From contig CAVRNU010000061.1 of NCBI GenBank assembly GCA_963722585.1, forward strand, positions 5,756-69,755: a stretch of DNA of 64,000 bases, in the 5' to 3' direction. Shown one piece after another: positions 19,516 through 28,994 of the stretch. Position 1 is the stretch's first letter. Each line of letters opens with the position of its first letter. The notes beneath the pieces were generated by a model. The model saw nothing but the letters and a program-made list of their open reading frames with translations, was not told the origin of the DNA and ran no database searches. The DNA comes from KBS-96 sp963722585. GTDB lineage: Bacteria > Acidobacteriota > Terriglobia > Bryobacterales > Bryobacteraceae. The translations under genes and the position numbers were made by a program.

Positions 19516-22500
19516 ATGAGTCACGGTCTTATACGTCTGAAGCTGAGTGTTCTGATGCTGGCTATGGTTACAGCCGTACTGCGGGCAGCGGACCCGACCG
19601 GGACAATTGCAGGCAGGCTGTCCGACCCGAGCGGGGCGACAATTGTCGGCGCGAAGATCGTCGCAACAAACATCAACACGGGATTGACCCGGGAAACGAC
19701 AACCTCGTCCGACGGAGGCTACCTTTTTCCGCTTCTCCCAGTTGGATTCTACAGCGTACAGGCGCAGGCAGCAGGTTTTGAACGATACGAACAGCGCGGC
19801 ATCGAAGTAAAAACCGATCAGGCCTCCACTGTCCCGATAACGATGAAAATCGGGAGTTCTTCCCAGCAGGTTACGGTTCAGGGCAACGCTGAGATGGTGC
19901 AAACGCAGTCGGGAGCACTCAACCAGGTGATCAGCCGCCAGAGCATTGTCGAACTGCCTTTGAATGGACGGAATGCAGCAACTCTAATTCTGCTTACACC
20001 CGGAACCGTCGACACGACCAGCAATAGCAGCTTTTCAGGATGTCAGGACGCCATTCAAAGCACCACGTATCCCGGCGCGCAGGCCGTAGCAGCGAACGGC
20101 GCGCGAACGGACATGGTCAACTACAATCTCGACGGGGGCAGCAATGAGGATCCGTACACGAACGTCAATAATCCCTTCCCTAATCCTGATGCTCTCGAGG
20201 AATTCAGTGTTCAGAGCAACAGCTACAGCGCGGAGTATGGGCGCGGCTCAGGAGCCATCGTAAACGTCGTAACGAAGTCGGGCACCAATGAATTTCACGG
20301 GTCGGCTTTTGACTTCATCAGGAATGGCGATCTGAACGCCAGAAATTTCTTCGCTTCACAAGCCGACCAACTCAAGCGCAATCAGTTTGGCGGCAGCCTG
20401 GGAGGTCCGATCATCAAAGATAAGCTATTCTTCTTTGGCTCCTACCAAGGCACACAGTCAAGGGATGTAACTTATGGGAACTCGGCCACTGTGCCAACCG
20501 TCGCCGAGTTGAACGGCGACTTTTCCTCCGTGAATAGACAACTCGTCAATCCCTTCACGGGCACACCATTTCCGAATAATCAGATTCCCACGAGTGACTT
20601 CGCGCCCGCGAGCGTCAAGATACTGGGCTTGCTTCCGGCCCCGACGCCCACGGGCGTGACCTATTATTCTCTGCCCGACAACGAACACGAGAATCAATTT
20701 CTAACACGCGCTGATTACGATCTCAGCAAGCACCGAATTTACGGAAGGTACTTCTATTCGCGTTACGGCAAGGACGCCGTAATCGGGAGTACGAACATAC
20801 TGACTTCCAACCGGGGATTCGACCTCTTCGATCAGGGAGCGGCGGCCAGCGACACCTATACCATTTCGCCGAACCTCCTTAACAGTTTGATCTTTTCCTA
20901 TAACCGCAATGACGGCACTATCACGAGCGGAGCGCCATTCAGTCTGGCGAGTCTGGGCATTCCGATCGCGAGCACAACGCCTCCGGAGTTGGACATCACG
21001 GTCTCTGGATACTTCACCATCAGCTCCGGACATCCGACGAAGGTCAACCGACAGGATTATCACGTGTCCGACAGCGTCCATTGGCTTCTGGGAAATCATA
21101 GCCTTGCTTTCGGCGGAGATTTCCTGAGAGAAGATGTGGACCTGATCAATACCTACAGGCAAAACGGTTCGTTCACCTTCAGCAGCACGAATTACAGCGG
21201 TAACGCGCTGTCCGACTTTATGCTCGGTTACGCACGCCAATTTATCCAGGGTGGCGGCGAGTTTGCAGCGCGGCGCGCGAATTTGGGAGGCCTGTTCATC
21301 CAGGACAATTACCGCGTCAATCGTGAGCTCGTGTTGAATCTCGGTCTGAGGTGGGATCCCTTCGTTCCATACAGCGACGAGCTGGGACGAACAGAATGCT
21401 TCATACCGGGAGTTCAATCACAGAAGTTCCCGAACTCTCCCACGGGTTACCTCTTTGCAGGCGATCCGGGCTGCCCTGCCGGCGGATTTCAATCGCGTTG
21501 GGGACTCATGGCACCCCGATTTGGGTTCGCCTACAACGTTGGGGGGAAAGGAACGACAACGATCCGGGGAGGCTGGGGCATTTTCTATCAACCACCTTTT
21601 GTGGAGGCATTCAACAACATGGTGGATAGCCCGCCTTGGAGCCCGCAATATCAATTTATCGGAACGCCTTTCATGAACCCCTATCAAGGCACGCCGAATC
21701 CGTTCCCCTCGCAATTTGCACCTTTTATTCCGCCAAAAGATGTGGCATTCCCAATCCCATTACCATTGGCGGTTTCTTATCAGTCGAACTGGCATCCATC
21801 CGAGTTGATGAATTGGAACGTTACGATCGAGCATCAGATCGCGAAGGATATTCTTTTGAGCGTTGGATATGTTGCTTCGAAAGGAACGCACCTGGCATAC
21901 AACACCGACGTTAACGCTCCGCTACCGAGCCCTGATGCGACCGCGGATAACGAGCAAGCCAGACGGCCCTATCAGCAGTTCCAACAGATCACGCAGGACT
22001 CCTCGAATGGCAATTCGAGCTATAACTCCTTGCAGGTTCAAGTTCAGAAGCGCTTCTCGCATGGCGTAACACTTGACGCGAACTATACCTGGAGCCGGAG
22101 CATCGACGAGGTTTCATACCAAACGGATTTGTGCGGAATCAATATCATCGATCCGTACGACATACGTGCATACCGAGGAGTCTCGGACTTCAACGTGCCG
22201 CAACGCTTCGTGCTTAATTATTTGTGGCAGATCCCATCGCCAAAGCAGGGAATCTCGAAGGCGGTGCTTGGAGGCTGGCAAACCTCCGCCATCCTCACAT
22301 GGCAAAGTGGGTTCCCATTAAACATCACTTCAGGCGGAGATTATTCCTACAGCCTGCCCGAAGTCGGCAATGATCAGGCCCAGGTCCTTTCGCCACCGCA
22401 ATACACACAAGGATCGACAGCCGCTAAACTGGCCCAGTGGTTTACTACCAGCTCCTTCGGTCCTCCCGCGAATAACAGCTTTGGCAATGCCGGGCGGAAC

Positions 22501-22722
22501 ATTCTAATTGGGCCGGGAACATTCAACATCGATTTTGCTGCCCACAAACTTTTCACGATAACGGAGCGTATGAATCTGCAGTTCCGGGCGGAGTTCTTCA
22601 ACTTTCTGAATCATCCGCAGTTTAATAACCCGGATACAGGTCTGGCGGACAGCACGTTTGGGCAGATCACTACGGCGCGTAACCCGCGCGTCGTACAAGG
22701 AGCGCTTAAACTCGTCTTTTAG
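19516..22722 (+). CDS. TonB-dependent receptor-like outer membrane protein with carboxypeptidase-regulatory domain
   Basis: The 1068-residue protein has a signal peptide (LKLSVLMLAMVTAVLRA), then a carboxypeptidase-regulatory-like beta-sandwich (GTIAGRLSDPSGATIVGAKI, GYLFPLLPVGFYSV). A plug domain follows (QVISRQSIVELPLNGRNAA, YGRGSGAIVNVVTKSGTNEF, FGGSLGGPIIKDKLFFFGSY) and a long beta-barrel ending GALKLVF with a terminal aromatic residue. This is the OmpA-like TonB receptor class that is heavily expanded in Acidobacteria and takes up oligosaccharides. The frame is intact. It heads the divergent operon and probably imports the substrate of the neighbouring esterases. Confidence 0.93.
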   Translation: MSHGLIRLKLSVLMLAMVTAVLRAADPTGTIAGRLSDPSGATIVGAKIVATNINTGLTRETTTSSDGGYLFPLLPVGFYSVQAQAAGFERYEQRGIEVKTDQASTVPITMKIGSSSQQVTVQGNAEMVQTQSGALNQVISRQSIVELPLNGRNAATLILLTPGTVDTTSNSSFSGCQDAIQSTTYPGAQAVAANGARTDMVNYNLDGGSNEDPYTNVNNPFPNPDALEEFSVQSNSYSAEYGRGSGAIVNVVTKSGTNEFHGSAFDFIRNGDLNARNFFASQADQLKRNQFGGSLGGPIIKDKLFFFGSYQGTQSRDVTYGNSATVPTVAELNGDFSSVNRQLVNPFTGTPFPNNQIPTSDFAPASVKILGLLPAPTPTGVTYYSLPDNEHENQFLTRADYDLSKHRIYGRYFYSRYGKDAVIGSTNILTSNRGFDLFDQGAAASDTYTISPNLLNSLIFSYNRNDGTITSGAPFSLASLGIPIASTTPPELDITVSGYFTISSGHPTKVNRQDYHVSDSVHWLLGNHSLAFGGDFLREDVDLINTYRQNGSFTFSSTNYSGNALSDFMLGYARQFIQGGGEFAARRANLGGLFIQDNYRVNRELVLNLGLRWDPFVPYSDELGRTECFIPGVQSQKFPNSPTGYLFAGDPGCPAGGFQSRWGLMAPRFGFAYNVGGKGTTTIRGGWGIFYQPPFVEAFNNMVDSPPWSPQYQFIGTPFMNPYQGTPNPFPSQFAPFIPPKDVAFPIPLPLAVSYQSNWHPSELMNWNVTIEHQIAKDILLSVGYVASKGTHLAYNTDVNAPLPSPDATADNEQARRPYQQFQQITQDSSNGNSSYNSLQVQVQKRFSHGVTLDANYTWSRSIDEVSYQTDLCGINIIDPYDIRAYRGVSDFNVPQRFVLNYLWQIPSPKQGISKAVLGGWQTSAILTWQSGFPLNITSGGDYSYSLPEVGNDQAQVLSPPQYTQGSTAAKLAQWFTTSSFGPPANNSFGNAGRNILIGPGTFNIDFAAHKLFTITERMNLQFRAEFFNFLNHPQFNNPDTGLADSTFGQITTARNPRVVQGALKLVF

Positions 22723-23784
22723 GTGACTAGAAGAGATCTACTTTCGTTGGTTGCCATCGGTCTGTTCCGCGAACGCTCGCTGAAATCTGCGGAGCTACAG
22801 AATCTTTCTTATCCGCTCCGGATGACAGAAGGCACAATCACTGCTCCTAATCTGCTGTTTGTTCGCGACCACTTCAGCGAGCCCGACGTCCTCCTTGACA
22901 CGTGGAAGCTGCGGATCGATGGCCAGGTAGAACGGCCGTATGAACTCGGCTTCGCTGATCTGGTGGAGATGCCGAGCCGGAAAATCGAAGCCGTCCTCGA
23001 GTGCGCCGGCAATGCTCCCAACGGATCTGCCGTCAGTAACGGACTGTGGGAAGGCGTGCCGATCTCATCGCTCCTCGAAACGGCGCGACCCACTTTTGAT
23101 GCAGCGTATGTCCTGCTCGAAGGTGCAGATTCGGGACGCCTGCTCGAAGACGGTGCGCCGCTCCCGTATTCGCAGGTAGTTCCTATCAACAAATGCCGCG
23201 AGACTTCAAGCCTGATCGCTTTCAAGTACAACGATCTCACTCTTCCGAAGCGCAACGGATTTCCGGCGCGAGCTCTTTTCCCCGGATGCTACGGTATGAA
23301 TTCCGTCAAATGGCTGCGGCGCATTACGCTTTTGAGCGCCGGTGGTCAAGATACCGTTTTCAGCCGTAGCGGAATGAACCGCTTGTATAACCGGCAAACA
23401 CGCCGGAACGGGGCCGAGCAGGTCATGCGAGTTTCTTCTGTTCAGGTGAAATCGGCGATTGCTTGGCCCACAGAGGGCCTTAAGCTGCTGGCAGGCCATT
23501 ACGCCGTTTGGGGTTTCGCATGGTCAGGAAATGGCGCTATCCGTCAGTTATCAATCAGCATCGACGGCGGAAACGCCTGGGACTCAGCCAGCCTGCAGTC
23601 TCAAGAGACGTCTCACAGTTGGGTGCGTTGGAGTTATCAATGGAACGCGAAGGCGGGCTCCTACGCACTCATGAGTCGCGCGGAGGATGCGAGCGGCGCT
23701 CAGCAGCCTCTGACCCGCGATCCGGCGCGGAAAGATGGATATGAGCTCAATTGGTGCATGCCGATTCATTGTAGTGTGCGCTAG
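22723..23784 (+). CDS. Sulfite oxidase-like molybdopterin oxidoreductase
   Basis: The 353-residue protein starts at a GTG that directly abuts the stop of the TonB receptor gene (zero spacing), so coupling is likely. A short TAT-like start (MTRRDLLSLVAIGL) precedes the molybdopterin domain: LRIDGQVERPYELGF, then AVLECAGN with the Cys that ligates Mo, LWEGVPISSLL, and FPGCYGMNSVKWLRRI. A Mo-co dimerisation domain with AWSGNGAIRQLSISIDGG follows. This is the SorA/SorT-like oxidase family. Why it sits with a sugar receptor is not evident. Confidence 0.88.
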   Translation: MTRRDLLSLVAIGLFRERSLKSAELQNLSYPLRMTEGTITAPNLLFVRDHFSEPDVLLDTWKLRIDGQVERPYELGFADLVEMPSRKIEAVLECAGNAPNGSAVSNGLWEGVPISSLLETARPTFDAAYVLLEGADSGRLLEDGAPLPYSQVVPINKCRETSSLIAFKYNDLTLPKRNGFPARALFPGCYGMNSVKWLRRITLLSAGGQDTVFSRSGMNRLYNRQTRRNGAEQVMRVSSVQVKSAIAWPTEGLKLLAGHYAVWGFAWSGNGAIRQLSISIDGGNAWDSASLQSQETSHSWVRWSYQWNAKAGSYALMSRAEDASGAQQPLTRDPARKDGYELNWCMPIHCSVR

Positions 23785-23794
23785 ATCCGATATC

Positions 23795-25135
23795 GTGAGA
23801 GTACTCGCTGGGTTCCTGCTCGCTTGCACGCTCGCTGTCGCGGCGGATTGCGGTGCCGGGCTTGCGCCGCGGGAAAAAGTAGCACGCTTTAAACAGCTGG
23901 ATAGCGAAGCAGAAACAGCTATGCGAGAGCACCGTCCAAATGATGCTGTCCGCCTGTACAAAGAAGCAGTTTGCTTGGTTCCCGATAGTGCGCGCGGTTA
24001 TTACGGCCTTGGAGTAGCGGAAGCCGCGGCGGGAAACTTCTTGAATGCTCGTGAATCGCTTCGTACCGCAGACCGCCTGCAGCCCACAACGGGTATGCCG
24101 CTGGTCATGCAAGTGCGCGCGAACTTTTCGCTGAACGATATGGACGCTCTGAAATCAAATCTCAGAGAGGCAGCAGATCGATTTCCGAATGACACGCAAT
24201 TACATGCAACACTGGCGCGCTTCCTGGCCGAGCGGAACCTTTTTGTGCTGGCCCTCGCGGAAGCCATGCGCTCACAGCAGCAGTCGGACGTTTGGAATTC
24301 GAAGATGCAACTCGCGGTTCTCGAGAATACCGTTGGCGCTTATGAGGACGCTATTCGAAACGCGCTAGCCGTCGAGCAGGATCATCAAATTCCGGAGCAG
24401 GCACGCGGAGTTGCGGCGGGAATTGCTGGATTGAGCTACGAAAGTATCCATCAGGCAGATAAAGCCGTGCAGTATCTGAGGGAGGCGATTCAACTCGATC
24501 CCTCGCAAGATAACTCATACTTTGCTTTGGCCGATCTGTTTGAGCAGCAGCAAAAATATCCTGATGCGGTGAATGTACTCGAACAGGCGCGAGCTCATAT
24601 CGCGGATTCGCCTACACTGCTTCTGGCGCTGGGCGCCGACTTGGTTCGGGCAGAACACTATAAGGAAGGTAGAGAGCTGCTTCGGACGCTACTTCAGACA
24701 GCACCCGATACCCCCCAAGCCTATATCTCTCTCGCAGATGCGGCCCGCAAGACGGGTGATCCGGCTCAGGAAGTCGCAGCACTGCGTCAACTGGAACATT
24801 ACAAACCCGGCTATCCGATGATCCACGTCCTGCTCGCGCGGGCGATGTTGAACCAGCAGCCGGCCGAGTATCCGCAGATCCTCGATGAGTTGTCTGTTGC
24901 GGCGAGGACTTCACCGAACGATCCCGATATCTACTTTCTGCAAGGTAAAGTTTATATTACGCTGGAACGCTATGACGAAGCCATACCTGCTCTCCAGCAC
25001 TCGATTGAGCTGCGGCCCACTGACCCGAGTCCCTATTATCTACTCGCACGTGTTTATCAAAAATTAGGGAAGACAGAGATGGCTAGGGAACAGTTTGCGC
25101 GAGTGAGATATTTGGAAACCGCAAACGCCAAGTGA
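23795..25135 (+). CDS. TPR-repeat exported protein
   Basis: From GTG 23795 (VRVLAGFLLACTLAVAADCG) the protein has a signal peptide and about 446 residues of tetratricopeptide repeats, for example RPNDAVRLYKEAVCLVPDSA, ADKAVQYLREAIQLDPSQ, and YDEAIPALQHSIELRPTDPS near the C-terminus. The start at 23795 is chosen because it is 10 bases after the oxidase stop and gives a clean signal peptide; the longer frame overlaps the oxidase gene. TPR proteins scaffold protein complexes; partner unknown. It ends convergent with the second esterase gene. Confidence 0.85.
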   Translation: MRVLAGFLLACTLAVAADCGAGLAPREKVARFKQLDSEAETAMREHRPNDAVRLYKEAVCLVPDSARGYYGLGVAEAAAGNFLNARESLRTADRLQPTTGMPLVMQVRANFSLNDMDALKSNLREAADRFPNDTQLHATLARFLAERNLFVLALAEAMRSQQQSDVWNSKMQLAVLENTVGAYEDAIRNALAVEQDHQIPEQARGVAAGIAGLSYESIHQADKAVQYLREAIQLDPSQDNSYFALADLFEQQQKYPDAVNVLEQARAHIADSPTLLLALGADLVRAEHYKEGRELLRTLLQTAPDTPQAYISLADAARKTGDPAQEVAALRQLEHYKPGYPMIHVLLARAMLNQQPAEYPQILDELSVAARTSPNDPDIYFLQGKVYITLERYDEAIPALQHSIELRPTDPSPYYLLARVYQKLGKTEMAREQFARVRYLETANAK

Positions 25136-25151
25136 CAGCACGCGTAACCGG

Positions 25152-27335
25152 CTAAACTGATCCGACGCCTGAAATATAAGCCAGCAAAGCCTCAGCAGAC
25201 CAATCGGCCTTGGAAGTCAAGGACAGATTGCCTGCAGCTACGGCTGAAGCGTACAATGCCGGTAACGTGTTCGCCTCGATCGCACTGCCCTCGGCATCTA
25301 TGGTTCCCGCAAGAACAATCTTCCGTGGTGCAATGGAGGCTGCAAGTTCCGGCAGATCCGTGTGGTTCAACACACCGGGAAGGTAGTTCGCGAACGGATA
25401 CTGCGGGACTTCAATTTGCGCAAGGTTCTGAAACGAAACCAACCCTCGGGCAAGGTATAGACCTTTGATATTGGGCTCTAACGCGCCTGCAAACAGGGCA
25501 GGAACCGTGAGCGCACCCAACGCCGCCACATAGATTCCTCGGTCGCTAGTGGCTGGATATGCGCGAAGAGCGGACACCAAGGCAAGTATGTCCGTAACCC
25601 GTTGTCCGACAAGCGGCTTGCCGAGGGCTAGCGAGCCCCACGCATAGTTCTCTTCCTGCTGATGCCAGACTTCATAATCCGCCGCGCCCGGGCTGAACTC
25701 CGGGGTGAGTGCGCCCACTCCTCTGATTTCGGCGCTGCAAATTACGGGAGTATCTTCTGCGAGAATTTGATCGACTTCCGGAGAGAACCAGAGCCGGTCG
25801 TGCTCTCTGTCGTCCAAAACCAGGAGCACCGGCTTACTGGCCGGCGTCTTTTCACCGGTCAGCAGAAAGGCCGGGAGCCACACGCTAGGGTCGGAAGGAA
25901 CTTCAAGCAGTTCCACACTGATGTCGCGCGATTTGACCTGCCCAATCTTTGCAGCCGGCGGAAACCTTCTCGATGCGTCGATTCGTAGCAAATCCGGCAG
26001 ACGTGCCGGGCTGCGCTGAACGACTCGGCTTTGGATCAGCATGTGCGGAGTTGCGCTCCCAAGTCCACGGACGACACTGCCGTTGGGCGTCGCCCAAAGT
26101 TCCGATACGCGCTCGGGTTCGACCGGCGGTTCCTCGCGCACGGGCGAACTTTCTCCTTTAAGCCAATGAGAAAACCAGTTGTAGACCAACATACGGCTGT
26201 CGTAGGCCAGGGCGTGCGGCAACGGTGTATCCGCCCACGCAAGATGCTCGGCTTGATCGAGCATCTGGTACACCCTCTTGAGTTGTTGGAACTCCGCCCA
26301 ACCGTTCTTCAGGTAATCGGGCGAGTATGTCGCAAAAAAATCACGGTCACTCGGCCAGATCAGCATCGGCTTGGGAGCGAAAGGGTAGAACAAGTCCCAG
26401 CGATCAAATCCAGCCGGGCCTGAATAGACGAAGTCCTGTTCCGCGTCATCTGTTGCGCCCGGCGAGCGAAACGGAAATTGAACGATGTCTTCCGTATTGC
26501 CCATGCAGACAGCCGCCGCTGCTATACGGTCATCCGCGGCGCAAAGCAGCATCGTCAGCGTGCCGCCGCCCGAGTGCCCTACCGAGGCCACACGTTTTGC
26601 GTCTACGAACGGAAGTGATGTCAAATAATCGAGACTGCGGATTGCATCCCACAATTGGAATCGTGTGCTCGAGTCACCATAGAGGATGAGTTGTTTTCCC
26701 GGAACCGTGTGTTCGGCATCGCAACTCGAAAGACGACTGTGAGTTCCGGAGGCGTCCAGGTAATTGATGCGTTCTCCCTGACCCATGGGATCGAACGCCA
26801 GTACGACAAAACCGAGTTGCACGAGTCCCTGGCAGCAGCGTTGATAACTTGGATACGCTTTGCCTTCCCAATAGTGCCCGCTCTGAAACAGGACGGCGGG
26901 AAAGCGGCCTCGGCCTTCAGGCACATAGAGATTCGCCGAGACGAACAAACGCGGTTGGGTTTCGTACACAAGCTTTTCGACCCGATAGCGCGAACGCGTG
27001 AGCTCCACGGTAATGCGTGGATTTAAGGGTGTTCGTGTCGCGGGGCCGCCGATCAGCTGCCAGAAAATTTCTCGGACGTGTGCCTGGCGAGCCTGGATTT
27101 TCGCTGCTGAAATCAGTTGCTGCAATGCGGTGTTGCGTCTGGCGACCGCCTCGCGAGCAAGGTCATTCAGGTACTCAGGAAGGCATTTTGAGTAGTCGCG
27201 GAAGCGAGTTCCCGGGAAAGTAGGCTGCTCCGCGGAACTGGTCTGTCGTGAGGCAGACAGCCTGAACGCCGGGTAAAAAAGCGCTGAACCGAGTAGCGTT
27301 CTTCGAGAAATATTTCTTGAGATTGCTGCACACAA
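25152..27335 (-). CDS. Large alpha/beta-hydrolase (acetyl xylan esterase-like), paralogue
   Basis: At 727 residues, this is the paralogue of the gene at 14064. The TAT-like leader ISRNISRRTLLGSALFYPAF is followed by FRDYSKCLPEYLNDLAREA, AVLFQSGHYWEGKAYPSYQR, VVLAFDPMGQGER and nucleophile elbow SVGHSGGGT, with SDRDFFATYSPDYL and DQAEHLAW. A C-terminal hydrolase-like half contains VLLVLDDREHD. The DYSKCLPxYL, CCQGLxxLG and DDAEQDF motifs are shared with the first copy. The gene points towards the TPR gene with a 16-base gap. I infer an exported or periplasmic carbohydrate esterase. Confidence 0.82.
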   Translation of the reverse strand: MCAAISRNISRRTLLGSALFYPAFRLSASRQTSSAEQPTFPGTRFRDYSKCLPEYLNDLAREAVARRNTALQQLISAAKIQARQAHVREIFWQLIGGPATRTPLNPRITVELTRSRYRVEKLVYETQPRLFVSANLYVPEGRGRFPAVLFQSGHYWEGKAYPSYQRCCQGLVQLGFVVLAFDPMGQGERINYLDASGTHSRLSSCDAEHTVPGKQLILYGDSSTRFQLWDAIRSLDYLTSLPFVDAKRVASVGHSGGGTLTMLLCAADDRIAAAAVCMGNTEDIVQFPFRSPGATDDAEQDFVYSGPAGFDRWDLFYPFAPKPMLIWPSDRDFFATYSPDYLKNGWAEFQQLKRVYQMLDQAEHLAWADTPLPHALAYDSRMLVYNWFSHWLKGESSPVREEPPVEPERVSELWATPNGSVVRGLGSATPHMLIQSRVVQRSPARLPDLLRIDASRRFPPAAKIGQVKSRDISVELLEVPSDPSVWLPAFLLTGEKTPASKPVLLVLDDREHDRLWFSPEVDQILAEDTPVICSAEIRGVGALTPEFSPGAADYEVWHQQEENYAWGSLALGKPLVGQRVTDILALVSALRAYPATSDRGIYVAALGALTVPALFAGALEPNIKGLYLARGLVSFQNLAQIEVPQYPFANYLPGVLNHTDLPELAASIAPRKIVLAGTIDAEGSAIEANTLPALYASAVAAGNLSLTSKADWSAEALLAYISGVGSV

Positions 27336-27380
27336 TATGAACGATAATGAGGCGAGATCCGAAAGGAGTCAAGAGCCGAT

Positions 27381-27557
27381 ATGTTTCAACCGGACAAAAA
27401 GCCAGAGGCGAACGTCTCTCCGGACAAAGTAGACCGTCGACAGTTCCTTCGTCAGACGGCGGGCGGCGTCCTGGCCGCTTCCGCCCTATCGCTTCCAGCC
27501 CGATCGTATGCTCGCGTGGTGGGGTCCAATGACCTGTGGTCCGCAAAAATCCGATGA
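27381..27557 (+). pseudogene. N-terminal stub of a Gfo/Idh/MocA-type oxidoreductase
   Basis: A good start (AGGAG 12 bases upstream) opens MFQPDKKPEANVSPDKVDRR, then QFLRQTAGGVLAASALSLPA and RSYARVVGSND, a classic TAT leader that normally leads straight into a Rossmann GxGxxG. Instead the similarity ends at SND (27533) and eight unrelated codons reach a TGA. The adjoining DNA is transposase remnant, so the gene appears cut by mobile-element insertion. The remainder of the gene is not found downstream of the elements. Confidence 0.7.
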
Positions 27558-27598
27558 GGCAAGTGAAATCAGTCGGATAGCTGTGAGACGATTGCGAG

Positions 27599-28476
27599 GT
27601 GCTAAATGTGTTCGGGCAGCTTTCAAGGATGACTGTTGCCTTCGAGATTGTCGTTTCTGATTTCCTCAGCTTCTGCGCTGCTCTTTTCCGCAGCCGCACA
27701 GCGCTGGCCGCCGAGAATCTGTTCCTGAGTAAGCAGCTGGCCCTATTTCAGGAACGTCAGAAGAGAGCCAGGCCAACAATAGCTGCGGATCGCTTCGTCT
27801 TCTCCGAGCTCGCTCGCTTGTTCGGCTGGCGCGGCGCTTTAGTAATCGTCAAACCTGCCACTTTGATCGGTTGGCATCGAGTTGCTTTCGGGAGATTCTG
27901 GCGTTGAAAGTCCAGACCGGTCGGTATGCCACGAGTCTCAGCCGAAGTGAGGCGCTTGATCCGCCGGATGGCAGCCGAAAACCCGACTTGCGGTGAAGAG
28001 CGAATTGCAGATGAACTCCTCCTAAAGCTTCAGATTCGGCCCTCACCTCGTACTGTCGGCAAATATGTCAAACAACTACCGCAACCCCGTGGCTCTGAGG
28101 ACCAGCGCTCGTCAACCTTCCTCCGGAATCACGCGAACAGGATCGTAGCATGCGATTTCTTCATTTCCGTCACAGCACGCTTCCGTATCCTTTATGTGTT
28201 TGTTGCGCTCGAAATCGGATCCAGACGTCTCGTTCAGTTCAACGTGACCGAACACCCCACCGCTGATTGGACGCTGCAACAGCTGCGGGAAGCGTTCCCA
28301 TCGATAGTATACATAATTATGCCGCCCACAGAGATATTTGTCAAGAACTAGATATGCAGCACTTGGCTCTCGTGTGCCTATTCTATGGATTCCCACGGCA
28401 GTTTCTCCGGACTGTGCGGCATCTTTGCCCTTACAACTGCGGCGGAGTTATCGTTACACTTTATCCGGCTTTTTGA
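27599..28476 (+). pseudogene. Integrase-core (DDE) transposase remnant
   Basis: The frame carries RPTIAADRFVFSELARLFG, VIVKPATLIGWHRVAFGRFW, a TGA at 27905-27907 where the family has Trp (TGG>TGA), then KSRPVG, ENPTCGEERIADELLLKL and the first catalytic Asp in RIVACDFFISVTARFRILYV. After TADWTLQQLREAFP the second catalytic region (family HDRDSIF) survives only in another frame as AAHRDICQELDMQ. So there is at least one nonsense change and one frameshift, and the C-terminus is missing. It is dead. Terminal repeats could not be identified. Confidence 0.8.
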
Positions 28477-28479
28477 CCC

Positions 28480-28727
28480 ATAGTGCACGCTCAGTTCGCC
28501 GACACGCCGCGTGAGCTCTAGCAAATCCGCCACGCGGAAGAGCGCGCGGCGCCGACCTAAGACGATCTCTGGGTCAGGGCCGTCAGATCCGTCCATTGCG
28601 GTGGAACGGAGCAAACGTTCGCATCATCGACTCGCAGCAGAAGCCGCCTTCCATAACGGTTGTAGCGTTCGCCTACACAAGCGAGCCTTTTGCCGCTGAG
28701 CGGATGGAAAGGATGCGTGATGCGCAC
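28480..28727 (-). pseudogene. DUF5372-like gene, frameshifted
   Basis: From GTG 28727 the protein reads VRITHPFHPLSGKRLACVG, then YNRYGRRLLLRVDD and SVPPQWTDLTAL, after which the frame must change near 28570 to reach DPEIVLGRRRALFRVADLLE and LTRRVGEL. This is the DUF5372 family, small proteins that I associate with recombinase and transposon neighbourhoods in soil bacteria; no function is known. It abuts the truncated IS66 TnpB with no gap. Confidence 0.65.
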
Positions 28728-28766
28728 AAGGGGCCATCGCTGTGATCGAACCGCCTGCACTCTTGA

Positions 28767-28994
28767 TTGAGGTACAAACGTTTGGAGAAGGGACGCTTCG
28801 GCTGGCCTCAGGCGGAAGCCGGACAGAGCAAAGTGGTGCTGAGCCAAGAGGAACTGGCGCAGCTGGTGGGCGGAATCGATCTGGTGGGCAGCAAACGCCG
28901 GGCGTGGTTTCGGAAAGTAGTCGGCGAATCGGAAGGGGAACTTGCGGCCAAGCCGCCGCCGCCGACGAGGTTGTTGCAGGAGCGGATCGCATGA
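28767..28994 (+). pseudogene. tnpB: IS66 accessory protein TnpB, C-terminal part
   Basis: The frame gives YKRLEKGRFGWPQAEAG, SQEELAQLVGGIDLVG and a Pro-rich end, the standard C-terminus of IS66 TnpB. Upstream bases still show CDR, the last residues before the usual LWYKRLEKG, but in broken frames, and the N-terminal two thirds is gone. Its TGA at 28992-28994 overlaps the ATG of the KTSC gene. Confidence 0.75.

Noticed and set aside
21418..21714. Antisense ORFs in the TonB receptor gene
   Set aside because: Random open frames opposite a long certain gene.
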